A stretch of 61,011 nucleotides of DNA, from the NCBI RefSeq assembly GCF_001528745.1, contig NZ_BCNS01000156.1:1-61011 (forward strand), read 5' to 3'. The DNA comes from Marinobacterium profundum (GTDB lineage Bacteria; Pseudomonadota; Gammaproteobacteria; Pseudomonadales; Balneatricaceae). Of the stretch, positions 28,211-38,357 are shown piece by piece. A program made the translations under genes and the position numbers. The notes below the pieces were generated by a model, which worked only from the letters and a program-made list of their open reading frames with translations, had not been told where the DNA came from and searched no databases. The number at the start of each line of letters is the position of its first letter. Positions within the stretch are counted from its first letter, which is position 1.

Positions 28211-28368
28211 CCGTAAAGTCCCTTTAAATTCACTGCCTACGCAGCATAGCAGGCCGCACTCATATGGTGCGCCCAACCGTGGCATCCCTGCCGTTTAACG
28301 TTCGTATTGCACAGCTCACTCACCAGGCAAGAAGGCCTGGCGGGTGAAGCGCTTTCGAGTCACATCAT

Positions 28369-29562
28369 TCAGATATCGATAACATCGAAGGGCACCTGGG
28401 GGTCCACATCGGCGGCGTAATCTACAGCATCCAAACCGAATCCGAACAGTTTCAGGAACTCCGCCTTGTAGACCGCGTAGTCTGTCAGGTCAAACAGGTT
28501 CTCGGTGGTCACCTGAGGCCAGAGGGCGCGGCATTCGCTCTGAATATCATCGCGCAGCTCCCAGTCATCAAGGCGAAAACGGTTGCCCTCATCCATCTTG
28601 GCACTGGTGCCGCACAGGCCTGTGGTGAACAGACGCGCCACCTGCTCCATGCAGCCTTCGTGCACGCCATGTGCCTTCATGATGCGGAACACCATGGACA
28701 GGTACAGCGGCATGACCGGAATGGCCGAGCTTGCCTGGGTCACAACGGACTTAAGCACCGCCACATTAGCCTGGCCGCCCTTGGCAGCCAGCAGGCCGTT
28801 GAGGGCCGTTGCGGCGCGATCAAGATCCTGCTTGGCCTTGCCCAGAGCGCCATCCCAGTAAATTGGCCAGGTGATATCGGTACCTATATAGCTGTACGCC
28901 ACCGACTTGCAGCCTTCAGCCAGTACACCGGCATCATTCAGCGCATGCAGCCAGAGTTCCCAGTCTTCACCGCCCATAACAGTAACCGTATTGGCCACTT
29001 CTTCTTCGGTCGCAGGCTCAACTTCAGCCTCGATAATGCAGTCACGGTTGGTATCGATAGCGGTTGCGCGGTAAGTTTCGCCGATGGGCTTGAGCACCGA
29101 GCGCACAACTTCGCCGGAATCCGGCATTTTGCGCACAGGCGATGCCAGGGAATAGACCACCAGATCAATTTGCCCCAGATCCTGCTGAATCAGCTCAACA
29201 ACCTTCTGCTTGGCTTCATGGGAGAAGGCATCACCGTTCAGGCTTTTGGCGTACAGACCTGCGGCATGCGCCTCTTGCTCGAAAGCAGCGGAATTGTACC
29301 AACCGGCGGTACCGGTCTTGCGCTCAGTGGCAGGCTTTTCAAAAAACACGCCAATGGTGGCAGCACCCGAACCAAAGGCCGCAGCGATACGGGACGACAG
29401 GCCATAACCGCTGGACGCGCCTATCACCAGCACCCGCTTTGGGCCATTCTCAACAGTGCCATGCTGGCGGGTATAGTCGATCTGCTCGCGCACGTTCTGA
29501 GCACAGCCCGTAGGATGGGTGGTAGTACAGATGAAGCCGCGGATTTTCGGTTGGATGATCAT
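28369..29562 (-). CDS. fabV: Enoyl-ACP reductase FabV
   Basis: FabV reduces trans-2-enoyl-ACP in the last step of fatty-acid elongation and is naturally insensitive to triclosan. The 397-residue protein begins [17 protein letters not shown], as the family does. It has the NAD-binding motif [12 protein letters not shown] near residue 48 and the FabV-type Tyr-x8-Lys active site in [13 protein letters not shown] near residue 235. The ATG at 29562 was chosen; 49 upstream in-frame codons are unlike the family. The gene is monocistronic. Confidence 0.95.
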   Translation of the reverse strand: MIIQPKIRGFICTTTHPTGCAQNVREQIDYTRQHGTVENGPKRVLVIGASSGYGLSSRIAAAFGSGAATIGVFFEKPATERKTGTAGWYNSAAFEQEAHAAGLYAKSLNGDAFSHEAKQKVVELIQQDLGQIDLVVYSLASPVRKMPDSGEVVRSVLKPIGETYRATAIDTNRDCIIEAEVEPATEEEVANTVTVMGGEDWELWLHALNDAGVLAEGCKSVAYSYIGTDITWPIYWDGALGKAKQDLDRAATALNGLLAAKGGQANVAVLKSVVTQASSAIPVMPLYLSMVFRIMKAHGVHEGCMEQVARLFTTGLCGTSAKMDEGNRFRLDDWELRDDIQSECRALWPQVTTENLFDLTDYAVYKAEFLKLFGFGLDAVDYAADVDPQVPFDVIDI

Positions 29563-29769
29563 GCTTTTTTCAGTCTCAGGCCATTCAATTCGATGCACAA
29601 AGTGTGCGGCAACGATACCCGAAACTCCCGCCTGATAACAGCCCGCTGCCTGCCCCACCCAAACCCGCCGACTGATAACGCGCACTGCATGCGACACTGC
29701 TTGATACAATCATGCTCAATCCGTGCGACCTGCCCTATCCACCAGCCATCGAGTGCGACTCCAGGCCTG

Positions 29770-30555
29770 TCAGGTCAGCGCAGCCACCAGCGCCTGTTCC
29801 GGTGCAAAGCGCAAACGCACTGTATCCCCAGGCAATAGCCCCCTCGCCAGATCACGCGACACCAGCGCACAGGCCTCATCGCCGCCCTTGAGACGCACCT
29901 GAAGCTCAATACTCTGGCCACAGTCTTCCAGCCCGGTGAGCGTACCCTCAAGCCGATTCAACCCAGGATCAGAGAGCAGCGCTGCGTCTGCAATTAATTC
30001 GATGGCTGGAGCCTTGAGCAACAGGAGCACGTCCTTGCCCGGCGACAGTGCCAGGCGTTCGCGACTGCGCCGGGTAATACTCGCGCAAAGCGGGGTACCA
30101 TCGGCCAGGGCTGTGAAAATGCGCTCATCCGGGCCTATCGACTCAATGCGTTCGACGACACCAAAAAACTGATTGCGGGCGCTGGTTTGCAATGACATCC
30201 GCGCCATGACCCCCAGCAAACTGTGCAGCGGAATACTGTCGTCCTCCAGCGCCGCCAGCGCTTGCCCCTGCACCTGCTCCAGCAATTCATACAGCTGCAC
30301 AAAACGAACACCACGGCGGGTCAGCGCGGCTCCGCCGCCACCACGCCCGCCCACCGCAGATTCGACAAGCGCCTCGGGACTGCGCAGATTCATCTCCTTG
30401 ACTGCATCCCAGGCGGCCTTGTAGCTAAGGCCCGCCAGTTTTGCGCCCTGACTGATGGACCCGGTAACCCCTATCTGACGCAACAGAGCGATACGCTTGG
30501 GATTTGCCAGCAGTTTGCTGTCCTGCAGCAGGGTCAGTACGACCTCAAGTTCCAT
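29770..30555 (-). CDS. modE: Molybdate-responsive regulator ModE
   Basis: ModE represses the modABC operon when bound to molybdate. The 261-residue protein has an N-terminal winged helix (ISQGAKLAGLSYKAAWDAV near residue 35-53, then GGRGGGGAALTRRG) and two C-terminal Mop/TOBE molybdate-binding modules (about 125-190 and 195-261). The start at 30555 has GGAG four bases upstream. It diverges from modA across a gap that contains its own operator, so both transcripts are probably regulated. Confidence 0.94.
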   Translation of the reverse strand: MELEVVLTLLQDSKLLANPKRIALLRQIGVTGSISQGAKLAGLSYKAAWDAVKEMNLRSPEALVESAVGGRGGGGAALTRRGVRFVQLYELLEQVQGQALAALEDDSIPLHSLLGVMARMSLQTSARNQFFGVVERIESIGPDERIFTALADGTPLCASITRRSRERLALSPGKDVLLLLKAPAIELIADAALLSDPGLNRLEGTLTGLEDCGQSIELQVRLKGGDEACALVSRDLARGLLPGDTVRLRFAPEQALVAALT

Positions 30556-30715
30556 AAATCTCCACTTCGCACGCACCTTAACCGACGCCTTGACCGCCAC
30601 CGCACCAGACGCCCTGGCCACCCATTGTGCCCGTCGCAGCCAAAACCTCAAGCCATGGCAACAAGAGCAAACAGCTGCGCGTAAAAAGCAAACCGCAGTG
30701 CGGTGAACTTGCATA

Positions 30716-30741
30716 GCGCTATATACCTTGATATATATCGA
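30716..30741. promoter_or_regulatory. ModE operator
   Basis: GCGCTATATA, six bases, then TATATATCGA forms an imperfect palindrome with two TATATA half-sites 12 bases apart. This matches the known ModE-molybdate site pattern (CGnTATAT with an inverted partner). It lies between the divergent modE and modA genes, about 70 bases ahead of the modA start region. Confidence 0.82.
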
Positions 30742-30810
30742 TACCCCAATCAACACTCAAAATCCGCGCCTGTCACCAGGCCCTGAATGCTTTACTGCCG
30801 GACAGCCCCC

Positions 30811-31575
30811 ATGCGCCTGAAACCCATCGCCGTATTGCTTGGCCTGCTGCTAGGCCTGCTATCCGGCACCACCCGCAGCGCAGAGTCTCTCAGCATCTAT
30901 GCGGCCGCCTCGCTGACCAATGCGTTAAACGACGTGATCGCCGCCTACGGTGAAACCCACTCGACAAGGGTCATCGCCAACTATGCCTCATCATCCACCC
31001 TGGCGCGCCAGATAGCACAGGGCGCGCCGGCGGATCTTTATATCTCGGCCAACCTGCAATGGATGGATTATCTGACGGAGGCCGGCGTACTGGCCGATGA
31101 CAGCCGCCGTACCCTGCTGGGCAACCGCCTGGTGCTGGTCACTGCCCGCGACAGCGCCCTGGCAACCGTTGAGCTGCATCCGGACTGGGATCTGGCCGGC
31201 GCTCTGGGTGACAGTCGTCTGGCCCTGGGTGATCCTGATCACGTGCCGGCCGGACGCTACGCCAAAGAAGCACTGCAGTGGCTCGGGCTCTGGCCGGTCG
31301 CAGAACCGCGCCTGGCCCGAGCCAACAATGTGCGTGGTGCCCTGGCACTGGTTGAGCGCGGCGAAGCCCCCTTGGGCATCGTCTATGGCAGCGATGCCTT
31401 AAGCGCCAGGGTGCGGATTCTGGCAGAGTTTCCACCCCACAGTCACAGCCCCATCGACTATCCAGTCGCCATTGTACGCAACGCAGACAGCCCCGCCGCC
31501 CGCGAGTTGCTGGCTTTCCTGAACGCGCCCCATGCCACCGATATTTTTCGTCGCCACGGCTTTGAAGTTCACTAG
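30811..31575 (+). CDS. modA: Molybdate ABC transporter substrate-binding protein ModA
   Basis: ModA captures molybdate (or tungstate) in the periplasm and delivers it to ModB. The 254-residue precursor has a signal peptide (MRLKPIAVLLGLLLG, cleaved near TRSAES) and ModA landmarks: IYAAASLTNAL, YASSSTLARQI, GAPADLYISA and DHVPAGRYAKEAL. An ATG 24 bases upstream (30787) is an alternative start; the later one gives the better signal peptide. The modB ATG follows the stop codon directly. Confidence 0.94.
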   Translation: MRLKPIAVLLGLLLGLLSGTTRSAESLSIYAAASLTNALNDVIAAYGETHSTRVIANYASSSTLARQIAQGAPADLYISANLQWMDYLTEAGVLADDSRRTLLGNRLVLVTARDSALATVELHPDWDLAGALGDSRLALGDPDHVPAGRYAKEALQWLGLWPVAEPRLARANNVRGALALVERGEAPLGIVYGSDALSARVRILAEFPPHSHSPIDYPVAIVRNADSPAARELLAFLNAPHATDIFRRHGFEVH

Positions 31576-32268
31576 ATGCTGAGCGAATACGAATGGCAGG
31601 CACTGATACTCAGCCTGAAAATATCCAGCGTCGCGGTGCTCTGGAGCCTGCCGCCTGGCATTCTGCTGGCCTGGCTGCTGGCCCGCGGGCGTTTTCCCGG
31701 CAAGGCACTGCTCGACAGCCTGATTCATCTGCCGCTGGTGCTACCACCGGTCGTGATCGGCTATCTGCTGCTGATTGGCATGGGTCGCCAGAGCATGATC
31801 GGGGGCTGGCTGTACGAGAGTTTTGGCCTTAGCTTCAGTTTCAGCTGGCGCGGTGCGGCACTGGCCTCCGCCGTGGTGGCCTTCCCGTTACTGGTACGCG
31901 CCATCCGGCTGTCACTCGAGGCCGTGGACCGCCGCCTCGAAGAAGCCGCCCACACTTTGGGCGCAGGACGGCTGCGCGTCTTTGCCACCATCACCCTGCC
32001 CCTGACACTGCCCGGTATTCTGGCCGGCACCGTGCTGGCCTTCGCCCGCTGCCTGGGTGAGTTTGGCGCGACCATCACCTTTGTCTCCAATATTCCCGGA
32101 GAAACACGCACCCTGCCCCTGGCCATGTTCAGCTTTATCGAAACCCCTGGCGCTGAAGCCGAGGCCGCTCGCCTGTGCGTAATCGCCATAGTCGTTTCAC
32201 TGGCCGCTCTGCTGTTCTCCGAATGGCTGGCCCGCCTGACCCGCCGTCGGCTGGAGGGCGCATGCTGA
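31576..32268 (+). CDS. modB: Molybdate ABC transporter permease ModB
   Basis: ModB forms the transmembrane channel of the molybdate importer. The 230-residue protein has about five to six membrane helices. The cytoplasmic EAA loop is visible as EEAAHTLGAGRLRVFATITLP near residue 120-140, which contacts ModC. Its ATG immediately follows the modA stop, and its end overlaps modC by 7 bp. Confidence 0.95.
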   Translation: MLSEYEWQALILSLKISSVAVLWSLPPGILLAWLLARGRFPGKALLDSLIHLPLVLPPVVIGYLLLIGMGRQSMIGGWLYESFGLSFSFSWRGAALASAVVAFPLLVRAIRLSLEAVDRRLEEAAHTLGAGRLRVFATITLPLTLPGILAGTVLAFARCLGEFGATITFVSNIPGETRTLPLAMFSFIETPGAEAEAARLCVIAIVVSLAALLFSEWLARLTRRRLEGAC

Positions 32269-33359
32269 GTATCTGTATTAAAAAGCGCCAGGGTGACCTC
32301 GACATGGAGCTGGATATCCAGCTACCGGCACAGGGTATCAGTGCCATCTTCGGCCGTTCAGGGGCCGGCAAGACGTCCCTGATCAACATGATTAGCGGCC
32401 TGGTGCGCCCAGATCAGGGCCAGATCGCGCTAGGTGACGAGGTGCTGTTCGACAGCCGCCGCAATATTCATCTGCGCCCGGAGCAGCGCCGGATCGGCTA
32501 TGTGTTTCAGGATGCCCGCCTCTTCCCGCATTACAGCGTGGAAGGCAATCTGCGCTACGGGTCTCGCAAAACAAACCCAAAACAGTTTGCGGATGTGATC
32601 GAACTGCTGGGCATAGGCCCGCTGCTGCTGCGCGCGCCTTCGACCCTGTCAGGCGGTGAACGTCAGCGCGTTGCCATAGGCCGAGCTCTGCTGAGCCAGC
32701 CACGCCTGCTGCTGATGGATGAGCCACTGGCCTCCCTCGATATGCCGCGCAAACGCGAGTTGATGCCCTACCTGGAGCGCCTGGCGGCGGAAGTCCAACT
32801 GCCGATTCTGTATGTCAGCCACAGCCTGGATGAGGTACTGCGCCTGGCAGATCACCTGGTATTGCTGGACAAAGGCCGCGCCCCCTTGCAGGGGCCACTG
32901 GAAGAGGTCTGGGGATCGGCACAGATGCGCCCCTGGTTTGCGGCAGAGGATCTAAGCTGCGTACTTAACGCCAGGGTGCTATCCCAAGAGCCAAAGTGGC
33001 AGATGACGCAGTTGTCACTGGGGGAAGATTTGCCACTTTGGGTGCGCAGCATCGAGATGCCGGCGGGGCAACAGGTACGATTGCGCATTCGTGCCAACGA
33101 TATTTCCATTGTGCGCACGCGGGCGCAGCACAGCAGTATCCGCAATGTGCTGCCAGCACGCATCGAAGCGCTGGAGCCGGATGAAAGCGGTCATCAAATG
33201 GCGGTGCAGCTGTGTATCGGCAGCCACCGCCTGTGGGCGCATATTACGCTCTGGGCCGCATCTGAACTGGGATTGAGTGTCGGTGATGAGGTGTTTGCCC
33301 AGATCAAGGGAATTAGCCTCAATCAGACAGACTGGGCCGCCCACGGGGGGCGACCCTGA
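32262..33359 (+). CDS. modC: Molybdate ABC transporter ATP-binding protein ModC
   Basis: ModC powers molybdate import. The 365-residue protein has Walker A GRSGAGKTS near residue 32, signature LSGGERQRVAIGRAL near residue 130, Walker B LLLMDEPLASLD near residue 150 and a C-terminal Mop/TOBE domain (about 295-360) that senses molybdate. It starts at 32262 inside the modB stop region (ATGCTGA), indicating translational coupling. It runs convergent to gor with only 13 bp between the stops and no visible terminator. Confidence 0.95.
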   Translation: MLSICIKKRQGDLDMELDIQLPAQGISAIFGRSGAGKTSLINMISGLVRPDQGQIALGDEVLFDSRRNIHLRPEQRRIGYVFQDARLFPHYSVEGNLRYGSRKTNPKQFADVIELLGIGPLLLRAPSTLSGGERQRVAIGRALLSQPRLLLMDEPLASLDMPRKRELMPYLERLAAEVQLPILYVSHSLDEVLRLADHLVLLDKGRAPLQGPLEEVWGSAQMRPWFAAEDLSCVLNARVLSQEPKWQMTQLSLGEDLPLWVRSIEMPAGQQVRLRIRANDISIVRTRAQHSSIRNVLPARIEALEPDESGHQMAVQLCIGSHRLWAHITLWAASELGLSVGDEVFAQIKGISLNQTDWAAHGGRP

Positions 33360-33372
33360 TCAGATCAGCAGA

Positions 33373-34728
33373 CTAACGGGTCTTCTGACGCATGGTGACA
33401 AACTCTTCCGCCGCCGTCGGGTGAATGCCGATAGTGGAGTCGAATACCGCCTTGGTGGCGCCGGCCTTCATGGCAATCGCAATACCCTGAATGATTTCAC
33501 CGGCATCGCCGCCCACCATGTGCACGCCAACGACGCGATCAGTGGCTGAATCTACGATCATCTTCATCAGGGTGCGCTCGTCGCTACCGCTTAACGTGTG
33601 CTTGAGGGCACGAAAGCTGGAGCTGTAGACGTCGATAGCACCATAACGCTCGCGGGCCTGCTCTTCACTCAGTCCCACGGTACCGATATTCGGCTGGCAA
33701 AATACGGCGGTAGGAATAAGGTCGTAGTCGACCTTCTCCGCCTTGCCATCGTAGAGGTTGCGCACCAGCGCCATGCCCTCAGCCAGTGCCACCGGCGTCA
33801 GCTGGACGCGATCCGTCACATCCCCCAGCGCATAGACCGACGGCTCACCGGTCTGGAACTGCTCATCAACAATGATGGCGCCATTGTCACGCTGGCGAAC
33901 CGCCACATTTTCCAGCCCCAGGTTGGTCACGTTGGGCACCCGCCCTGTGGCATAAAGCACGCAGTCGGCGTCCAGTACTTCACCGTTTTTCAGCTCGACT
34001 CGCAGGCTGCCATCCGCCGCCTTCTGAATCCGTTGCACATCCGTATTAAACCGCAGGTCAACGTCTTTCTTGCGCATTTCCTCGGCCACAAACTCCCGCA
34101 CTTCCTGATCAAAGCCGCGCAGGAACAGCTCACCGCGATAGATCTGGTGCGTTTTTGCGCCCAGACCGGCGAAGATGCCGGCAAATTCCACCGCGATATA
34201 ACCACCGCCCACAACAAGGACACGCTCAGGAAAAGCATCCAGATCGAAGACTTCATTTGAGGTCGTAATATGCTCGCGACCTTCAATATCGGGCACGAAG
34301 GGCCAGCCGCCGGTCGCAACCAGAATGCGCTCAACACTGTAGTGATCATTACCCACCGCCACTGTGTGAGCATCCACAATGCGGGCTCGCCCTTCAATCA
34401 GGGTGCAGCCGGAATTGACCAGCAGATTGCGGTAAATACCGTTGAGACGTTCGATTTCCTGGCTCTTGTTATCGCGCAGCGTTTCCCAGCGAAAACGGGG
34501 CTTTTCTGCCTGCCAGCCAAAGCCCTGCGCCTCGCAAAAATCGTCACCATAGTGGGAGGCATAGACATAGAGTTTTTTCGGTACGCAACCAACGTTCACA
34601 CAGGTACCACCCAGGTAGCGGTCTTCGGCAATGCCGACTCGCACTCCCATGGCAGCCGCCATTCGACCCGCACGCACACCGCCGGACCCGGCTCCAATTA
34701 CAAACAGATCAAAATCGTATTCAGCCAC
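33373..34728 (-). CDS. gor: Glutathione-disulfide reductase
   Basis: Gor reduces oxidised glutathione with NADPH to keep the cytoplasm reduced. The 451-residue flavoprotein has the FAD motif [10 protein letters not shown] near residue 12, the redox disulfide in [13 protein letters not shown] near residue 41-53, an NADPH-binding [11 protein letters not shown] near residue 173 and the dimer-interface active site GIHPTAAEE near the C-terminus. It starts with GTG preceded by AGGGAGG. It appears monocistronic. Confidence 0.93.
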   Translation of the reverse strand: MAEYDFDLFVIGAGSGGVRAGRMAAAMGVRVGIAEDRYLGGTCVNVGCVPKKLYVYASHYGDDFCEAQGFGWQAEKPRFRWETLRDNKSQEIERLNGIYRNLLVNSGCTLIEGRARIVDAHTVAVGNDHYSVERILVATGGWPFVPDIEGREHITTSNEVFDLDAFPERVLVVGGGYIAVEFAGIFAGLGAKTHQIYRGELFLRGFDQEVREFVAEEMRKKDVDLRFNTDVQRIQKAADGSLRVELKNGEVLDADCVLYATGRVPNVTNLGLENVAVRQRDNGAIIVDEQFQTGEPSVYALGDVTDRVQLTPVALAEGMALVRNLYDGKAEKVDYDLIPTAVFCQPNIGTVGLSEEQARERYGAIDVYSSSFRALKHTLSGSDERTLMKMIVDSATDRVVGVHMVGGDAGEIIQGIAIAMKAGATKAVFDSTIGIHPTAAEEFVTMRQKTR

Positions 34729-34906
34729 TCTGGCCTCCCTCTAGCTTCTCAGTATCTGTGGCGACCTACTCTATAGATTTCGCCATCCAGAGGCCAATAG
34801 CCTGCCACTAAAGCGGAAATAGCGCCCGGCTATATTCGCAGGGATGAGCCGGCCAAACGGGCATGCTACACTGCTGCGCCGCCCGTTATCAGGAGTACTG
34901 TCAGGC

Positions 34907-35722
34907 ATGAAGCTGGTCTCATTCAATACCAACGGAATACGCGCCCGCCTGCACCAGCTCGCCGCGCTGATCGAGTCTCACCAGCCGGATGTTATCGGCA
35001 TTCAGGAAACCAAGGTTTCAGACCCGGAATTTCCAATCGGAGCCATCGAAGCCCTGGGCTACCACGTTGAGTTTCACGGCCAGAAAGGCCACTACGGCGT
35101 CTGCCTGATCTCGCGCCAACCCCCGCTCAGCGTACAAAAAGGCTTCCTGACGGACGATGAGGACGCACAAAAGCGCCTGATCATCGGCCGTTACGCCAGT
35201 GAGAACGGCACCGAGGTCACGGTCATTAACGGCTATTTCCCCCAGGGCGAGAACATTGCCCACGCCACCAAGTTCCCTGCCAAGCGCAAGTATTACGCGG
35301 ATCTGCAGGCCCACCTGGAGCAGCACTGCGATCCGGCCGAGCTGCTGGTGGTGATGGGTGACCTGAACATATCACCCGAAGATATTGATATCGGCATTGG
35401 CGAAGACAACCGCAAGCGCTGGCTGCGCGATGGCAAAAGCAGCTTTCAGCCCGTCGAGCGCGAATGGCTGCAACGCCTGCAGGGCTGGGGCCTGCAGGAT
35501 ACCTACCGACTGCACAAGCCCGACGACAACGCACACTTCAGCTGGTTTGATTACCGCAGCCGCGGCTTTGAACGCGAGCCCAGGCGCGGCCTGCGCATCG
35601 ACGCCATCCTGGCAACGGCGCCGCTGGCAAGTCTGTGTACAGACGCAAATATCGACTACGACATCCGGGCCATGGAAAAACCGTCCGATCATGCACCTAT
35701 TTGGGCCACCTTCGATCTCTGA
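34907..35722 (+). CDS. xthA: Exodeoxyribonuclease III
   Basis: XthA is an AP endonuclease and 3'-5' exonuclease in base-excision repair. The 271-residue protein has family motifs [19 protein letters not shown] (metal-binding Glu), [15 protein letters not shown] (catalytic Asp and Asn) and the C-terminal SDHAPI with the catalytic Asp-His. The ATG at 34907 gives the family start MKLVSFN; 21 upstream codons are unrelated. A hairpin follows the stop. Confidence 0.95.
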   Translation: MKLVSFNTNGIRARLHQLAALIESHQPDVIGIQETKVSDPEFPIGAIEALGYHVEFHGQKGHYGVCLISRQPPLSVQKGFLTDDEDAQKRLIIGRYASENGTEVTVINGYFPQGENIAHATKFPAKRKYYADLQAHLEQHCDPAELLVVMGDLNISPEDIDIGIGEDNRKRWLRDGKSSFQPVEREWLQRLQGWGLQDTYRLHKPDDNAHFSWFDYRSRGFEREPRRGLRIDAILATAPLASLCTDANIDYDIRAMEKPSDHAPIWATFDL

Positions 35723-35748
35723 GATCGCATGTGCGAAGCCCATTTAGC

Positions 35749-35776
35749 ATAACGCCCGCGCATTCGCGGGCGTTAT
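35749..35776. terminator. Terminator between xthA and the universal stress gene
   Basis: A perfect 12-bp stem (ATAACGCCCGCG and its inverse) with a 4-nt loop lies in the 139-bp gap between two convergent genes. The T-run is weak. It may serve both directions. Confidence 0.6.
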
Positions 35777-35861
35777 ACATTCATCCAAGCCTGGCGTCGC
35801 AGCGGCGACACTCGCAGCCGGGACCGCTTTCTACCAAGACTCTTTCTCAAACAAGGCACTT

Positions 35862-36797
35862 TTAACCAAAATTGGACGTATCAAAACCCGCCGGTTTAAC
35901 CGCCAGCACGTCGCAGTCCATGTGATCGAAGATCCGTTCAATGGTGCTGCCCAATAACAGTCGATCCAGAAAGCCCCTGGCAACCGACCCCATCACCATC
36001 ACATCGATCTTATATTGCGCGGCAAACGCGGGCAGGGTGATATGACTTTCCCCCTGCAGCTGATGCACATTGTCAGCCTCGATATACACCAGCTCATCCA
36101 GCATTTTATCCAGAGCCTCGCCATGCTGTTGCACAACCGACCTCTGCAGCGCTGCATAGTCGGTCACTACATGTTCATCAAATATTGCCGCCTGCGGCAG
36201 GGTCTGAAAGCTGTGCACCACATGCATACGGCCATCGGCCAGGCGCGCCAGCACGCAGGCCTGATTCAGAATGCCGCGATCCAGTTCCGCCGGTGCATCA
36301 CATTCGTGAAACGGATCGACACAGGCGGCCACCAGAGGTATTCGGCCCCACTGATGGGCCTTGACCAGCAACATGGGCACCGCACACTGACGCAACAACT
36401 GCCAGTCATGGTGTTCCATCCAGTAATGCCCCAGGCGGCTGTGGACTCCAATCTGGTGAATCAGCAGATCAGGCCCGTAACGCTGCACCTTGCGTAAAAC
36501 GCCATCGCAATGATGCCGGTCCCAGGCGACATCCACCTCAACATTCAGCCCCTGGCTCTGCAGGCTCGATGCGGTTGTCAGCAAGCGCTCCTCCACCTGA
36601 CGCAAATAGCCGTGCTGCGCGTGCAGACCCGCCTCTTTGTCGAACAGGTAGCCATTGCGTATCGAAATATTGAAACAGCAGCAAAATAACTCGATCGAAG
36701 CCCCCGAGCGCTCTGCCAGCCAGACGGCCTTGGCGATTGCCTGCTCGCTGTCATGCTGCTCTTCGATATTGACCAGAATCTTGCTAATCGTTTTCAT
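35862..36797 (-). CDS. uspE: Tandem-domain universal stress protein (UspE-like)
   Basis: A 311-residue protein with two consecutive Usp domains (about 1-145 and 155-305), the layout of E. coli UspE. The second domain ends with VMVMGSVARGFLDRLLLGSTIERI, close to the ATP-binding G-x2-G-x9-G(S/T) pattern; the first is more diverged. AGGAGG lies directly ahead of the ATG. Family members act in stress survival and motility. It stands alone, opposite xthA. Confidence 0.88.
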   Translation of the reverse strand: MKTISKILVNIEEQHDSEQAIAKAVWLAERSGASIELFCCCFNISIRNGYLFDKEAGLHAQHGYLRQVEERLLTTASSLQSQGLNVEVDVAWDRHHCDGVLRKVQRYGPDLLIHQIGVHSRLGHYWMEHHDWQLLRQCAVPMLLVKAHQWGRIPLVAACVDPFHECDAPAELDRGILNQACVLARLADGRMHVVHSFQTLPQAAIFDEHVVTDYAALQRSVVQQHGEALDKMLDELVYIEADNVHQLQGESHITLPAFAAQYKIDVMVMGSVARGFLDRLLLGSTIERIFDHMDCDVLAVKPAGFDTSNFG

Positions 36798-36963
36798 ATT
36801 GCCTCCTGCAACAGCGAGTCCCTTACTCGAGCCCGGCAGCGCTTCCTGGTAACCGCCCCTGAGAAATTACCGTGCTACAATCACAGGCTCGATCGATAGC
36901 GCGACAAAGGAAGGTACGGTCTCCCAGAGACCGACAGAGTCTGTTAGGATCAGCGCACACTAT

Positions 36964-38283
36964 ATGAAGGATAGTGCGTTTGTGACGATTCAAGTTCTCC
37001 GCCTGCTTATCGCACCCTTTGCTTTGATGCTAATGGCGACGCTGGTGCTGTTCAGCAACCTCAGCCGCCTGTCACCTGACCTGCAACTGCTGATTGTTGC
37101 CCTGCCGTACCTGCTCGGCGCTGCCAACCTGCTACTGGGCTTTCTGTTTAATCAGAGTCGACTGCTTTTCGCCGCACTAAACCTGCTGGGTGTCTACGCG
37201 CTCATCCAGCTCTGCCTGCAGACTCCACTGGAGCAGCCCGACAATTACGTGCTTTTCAGCCTGCTGTCTCTGCTGCTGCCCATCAATCATCTCGTGATTT
37301 GCCTCGCACCCGAACGCGGCCTGTTTAACCGTGGGGCCTTGCTACGCCTGCTACTGCCCCTGGCCACCTACCTGATGCTCTGGTTCCTGTGGCAGCAACA
37401 GATTCTGGGGGCCTGGCTCAGCCATCTGCCCATGCTGCTGCTCGAACTCATCACGGCAGGCCACTACCTCAGTGAAGGCGCCGCCTGGCTGTTTGCGGGC
37501 ACTTTCGCATTCTGCGCTCTGGTACTATCGCTACGCCGCACCCGCGCCGATGCGGCGCTGTTCGTGTCCCTGCTGACCATGCCGGCACTGTTTTTCTGGT
37601 TTGATCTGACACACATCTCGCCCCTGCTGTTCACCTGCATCCAGCTGCTGCTGTGCCAGGCATTGATCTCCCACTCCCACCAGCTGGCCTTTATTGATGA
37701 GCTAACGACTTTGCCGGGCCGCAGGGCACTGCAGGAACAGCTTAGCAGCCTGGGCCAGCGCTATACCCTGGCCATGATGGATATTGACCACTTCAAACAG
37801 TTCAATGATCGCCATGGCCATGATGCCGGTGACCAGGTGTTGCGCATGGTGGCGTCTCAACTCAAGCAGGTTGGTGGTGGCGGACGAGTTTTCCGCTATG
37901 GCGGTGAAGAATTCACCGTGCTGTTTCGCGGCAAAACCGAGGTCGAAGCCCTGCCCTATCTCGAGCAATTGCGCGAGGTCATCGCTCGCTACCCGCTGCA
38001 CCTGCGCCAACTCAATCGCACCGAGAATGCGAAAGAGGGCCGTCAGCAGCGTCAGTCAGGCAAGCCCGCCAAGAAAACAACCAAAAGCTCCGACAAGCCG
38101 CTTCAAGTCACCATCAGTATTGGTCTGTGCGAACGCGGGCCTGCCCAGTTGCACAGCGATGAAGTCATGCAACTGGCCGACAAGGCGCTCTACGCCGCCA
38201 AACGGGCCGGGCGCAACCGCACCCTCGCCAACTCTCAGCTGACCCGGCGTCCCAGGCGCAGCAGCCAGGCGGATTTTGCATGA
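36964..38283 (+). CDS. Membrane-bound diguanylate cyclase (GGDEF)
   Basis: A 439-residue protein with about seven N-terminal membrane helices (residues 5-240) and a C-terminal GGDEF domain. The active-site signature is intact as RYGGEEF near residue 315, and the metal site MDIDHFKQFND is present, so c-di-GMP synthesis is likely. The usual inhibitory RxxD site just before the signature is not seen. A Lys/Gln/Ser-rich insert of about 28 residues (about 358-383) interrupts the domain before the final conserved strand. The ATG at 36964 lacks a strong ribosome-binding site; a GTG at 36982 is an alternative. A DUF5610 gene follows. Confidence 0.9.
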   Translation: MKDSAFVTIQVLRLLIAPFALMLMATLVLFSNLSRLSPDLQLLIVALPYLLGAANLLLGFLFNQSRLLFAALNLLGVYALIQLCLQTPLEQPDNYVLFSLLSLLLPINHLVICLAPERGLFNRGALLRLLLPLATYLMLWFLWQQQILGAWLSHLPMLLLELITAGHYLSEGAAWLFAGTFAFCALVLSLRRTRADAALFVSLLTMPALFFWFDLTHISPLLFTCIQLLLCQALISHSHQLAFIDELTTLPGRRALQEQLSSLGQRYTLAMMDIDHFKQFNDRHGHDAGDQVLRMVASQLKQVGGGGRVFRYGGEEFTVLFRGKTEVEALPYLEQLREVIARYPLHLRQLNRTENAKEGRQQRQSGKPAKKTTKSSDKPLQVTISIGLCERGPAQLHSDEVMQLADKALYAAKRAGRNRTLANSQLTRRPRRSSQADFA

Positions 38284-38357
38284 ATAGGTTTCACTCAACA
38301 ATCAAGGCTCGTAGCCGATACTCAGAGGATCGACCACCGCTGGGAGCCTGATCCGCC

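Noticed and set aside
28323-28340. CCAGGC/GCCTGG hairpin after fabV as a terminator
   Set aside because: Only a 6-bp stem with no T-run, so termination cannot be supported.
28660-29838. 392-codon open frame opposite fabV
   Set aside because: Shadow of FabV; no recognisable domain or start signal.
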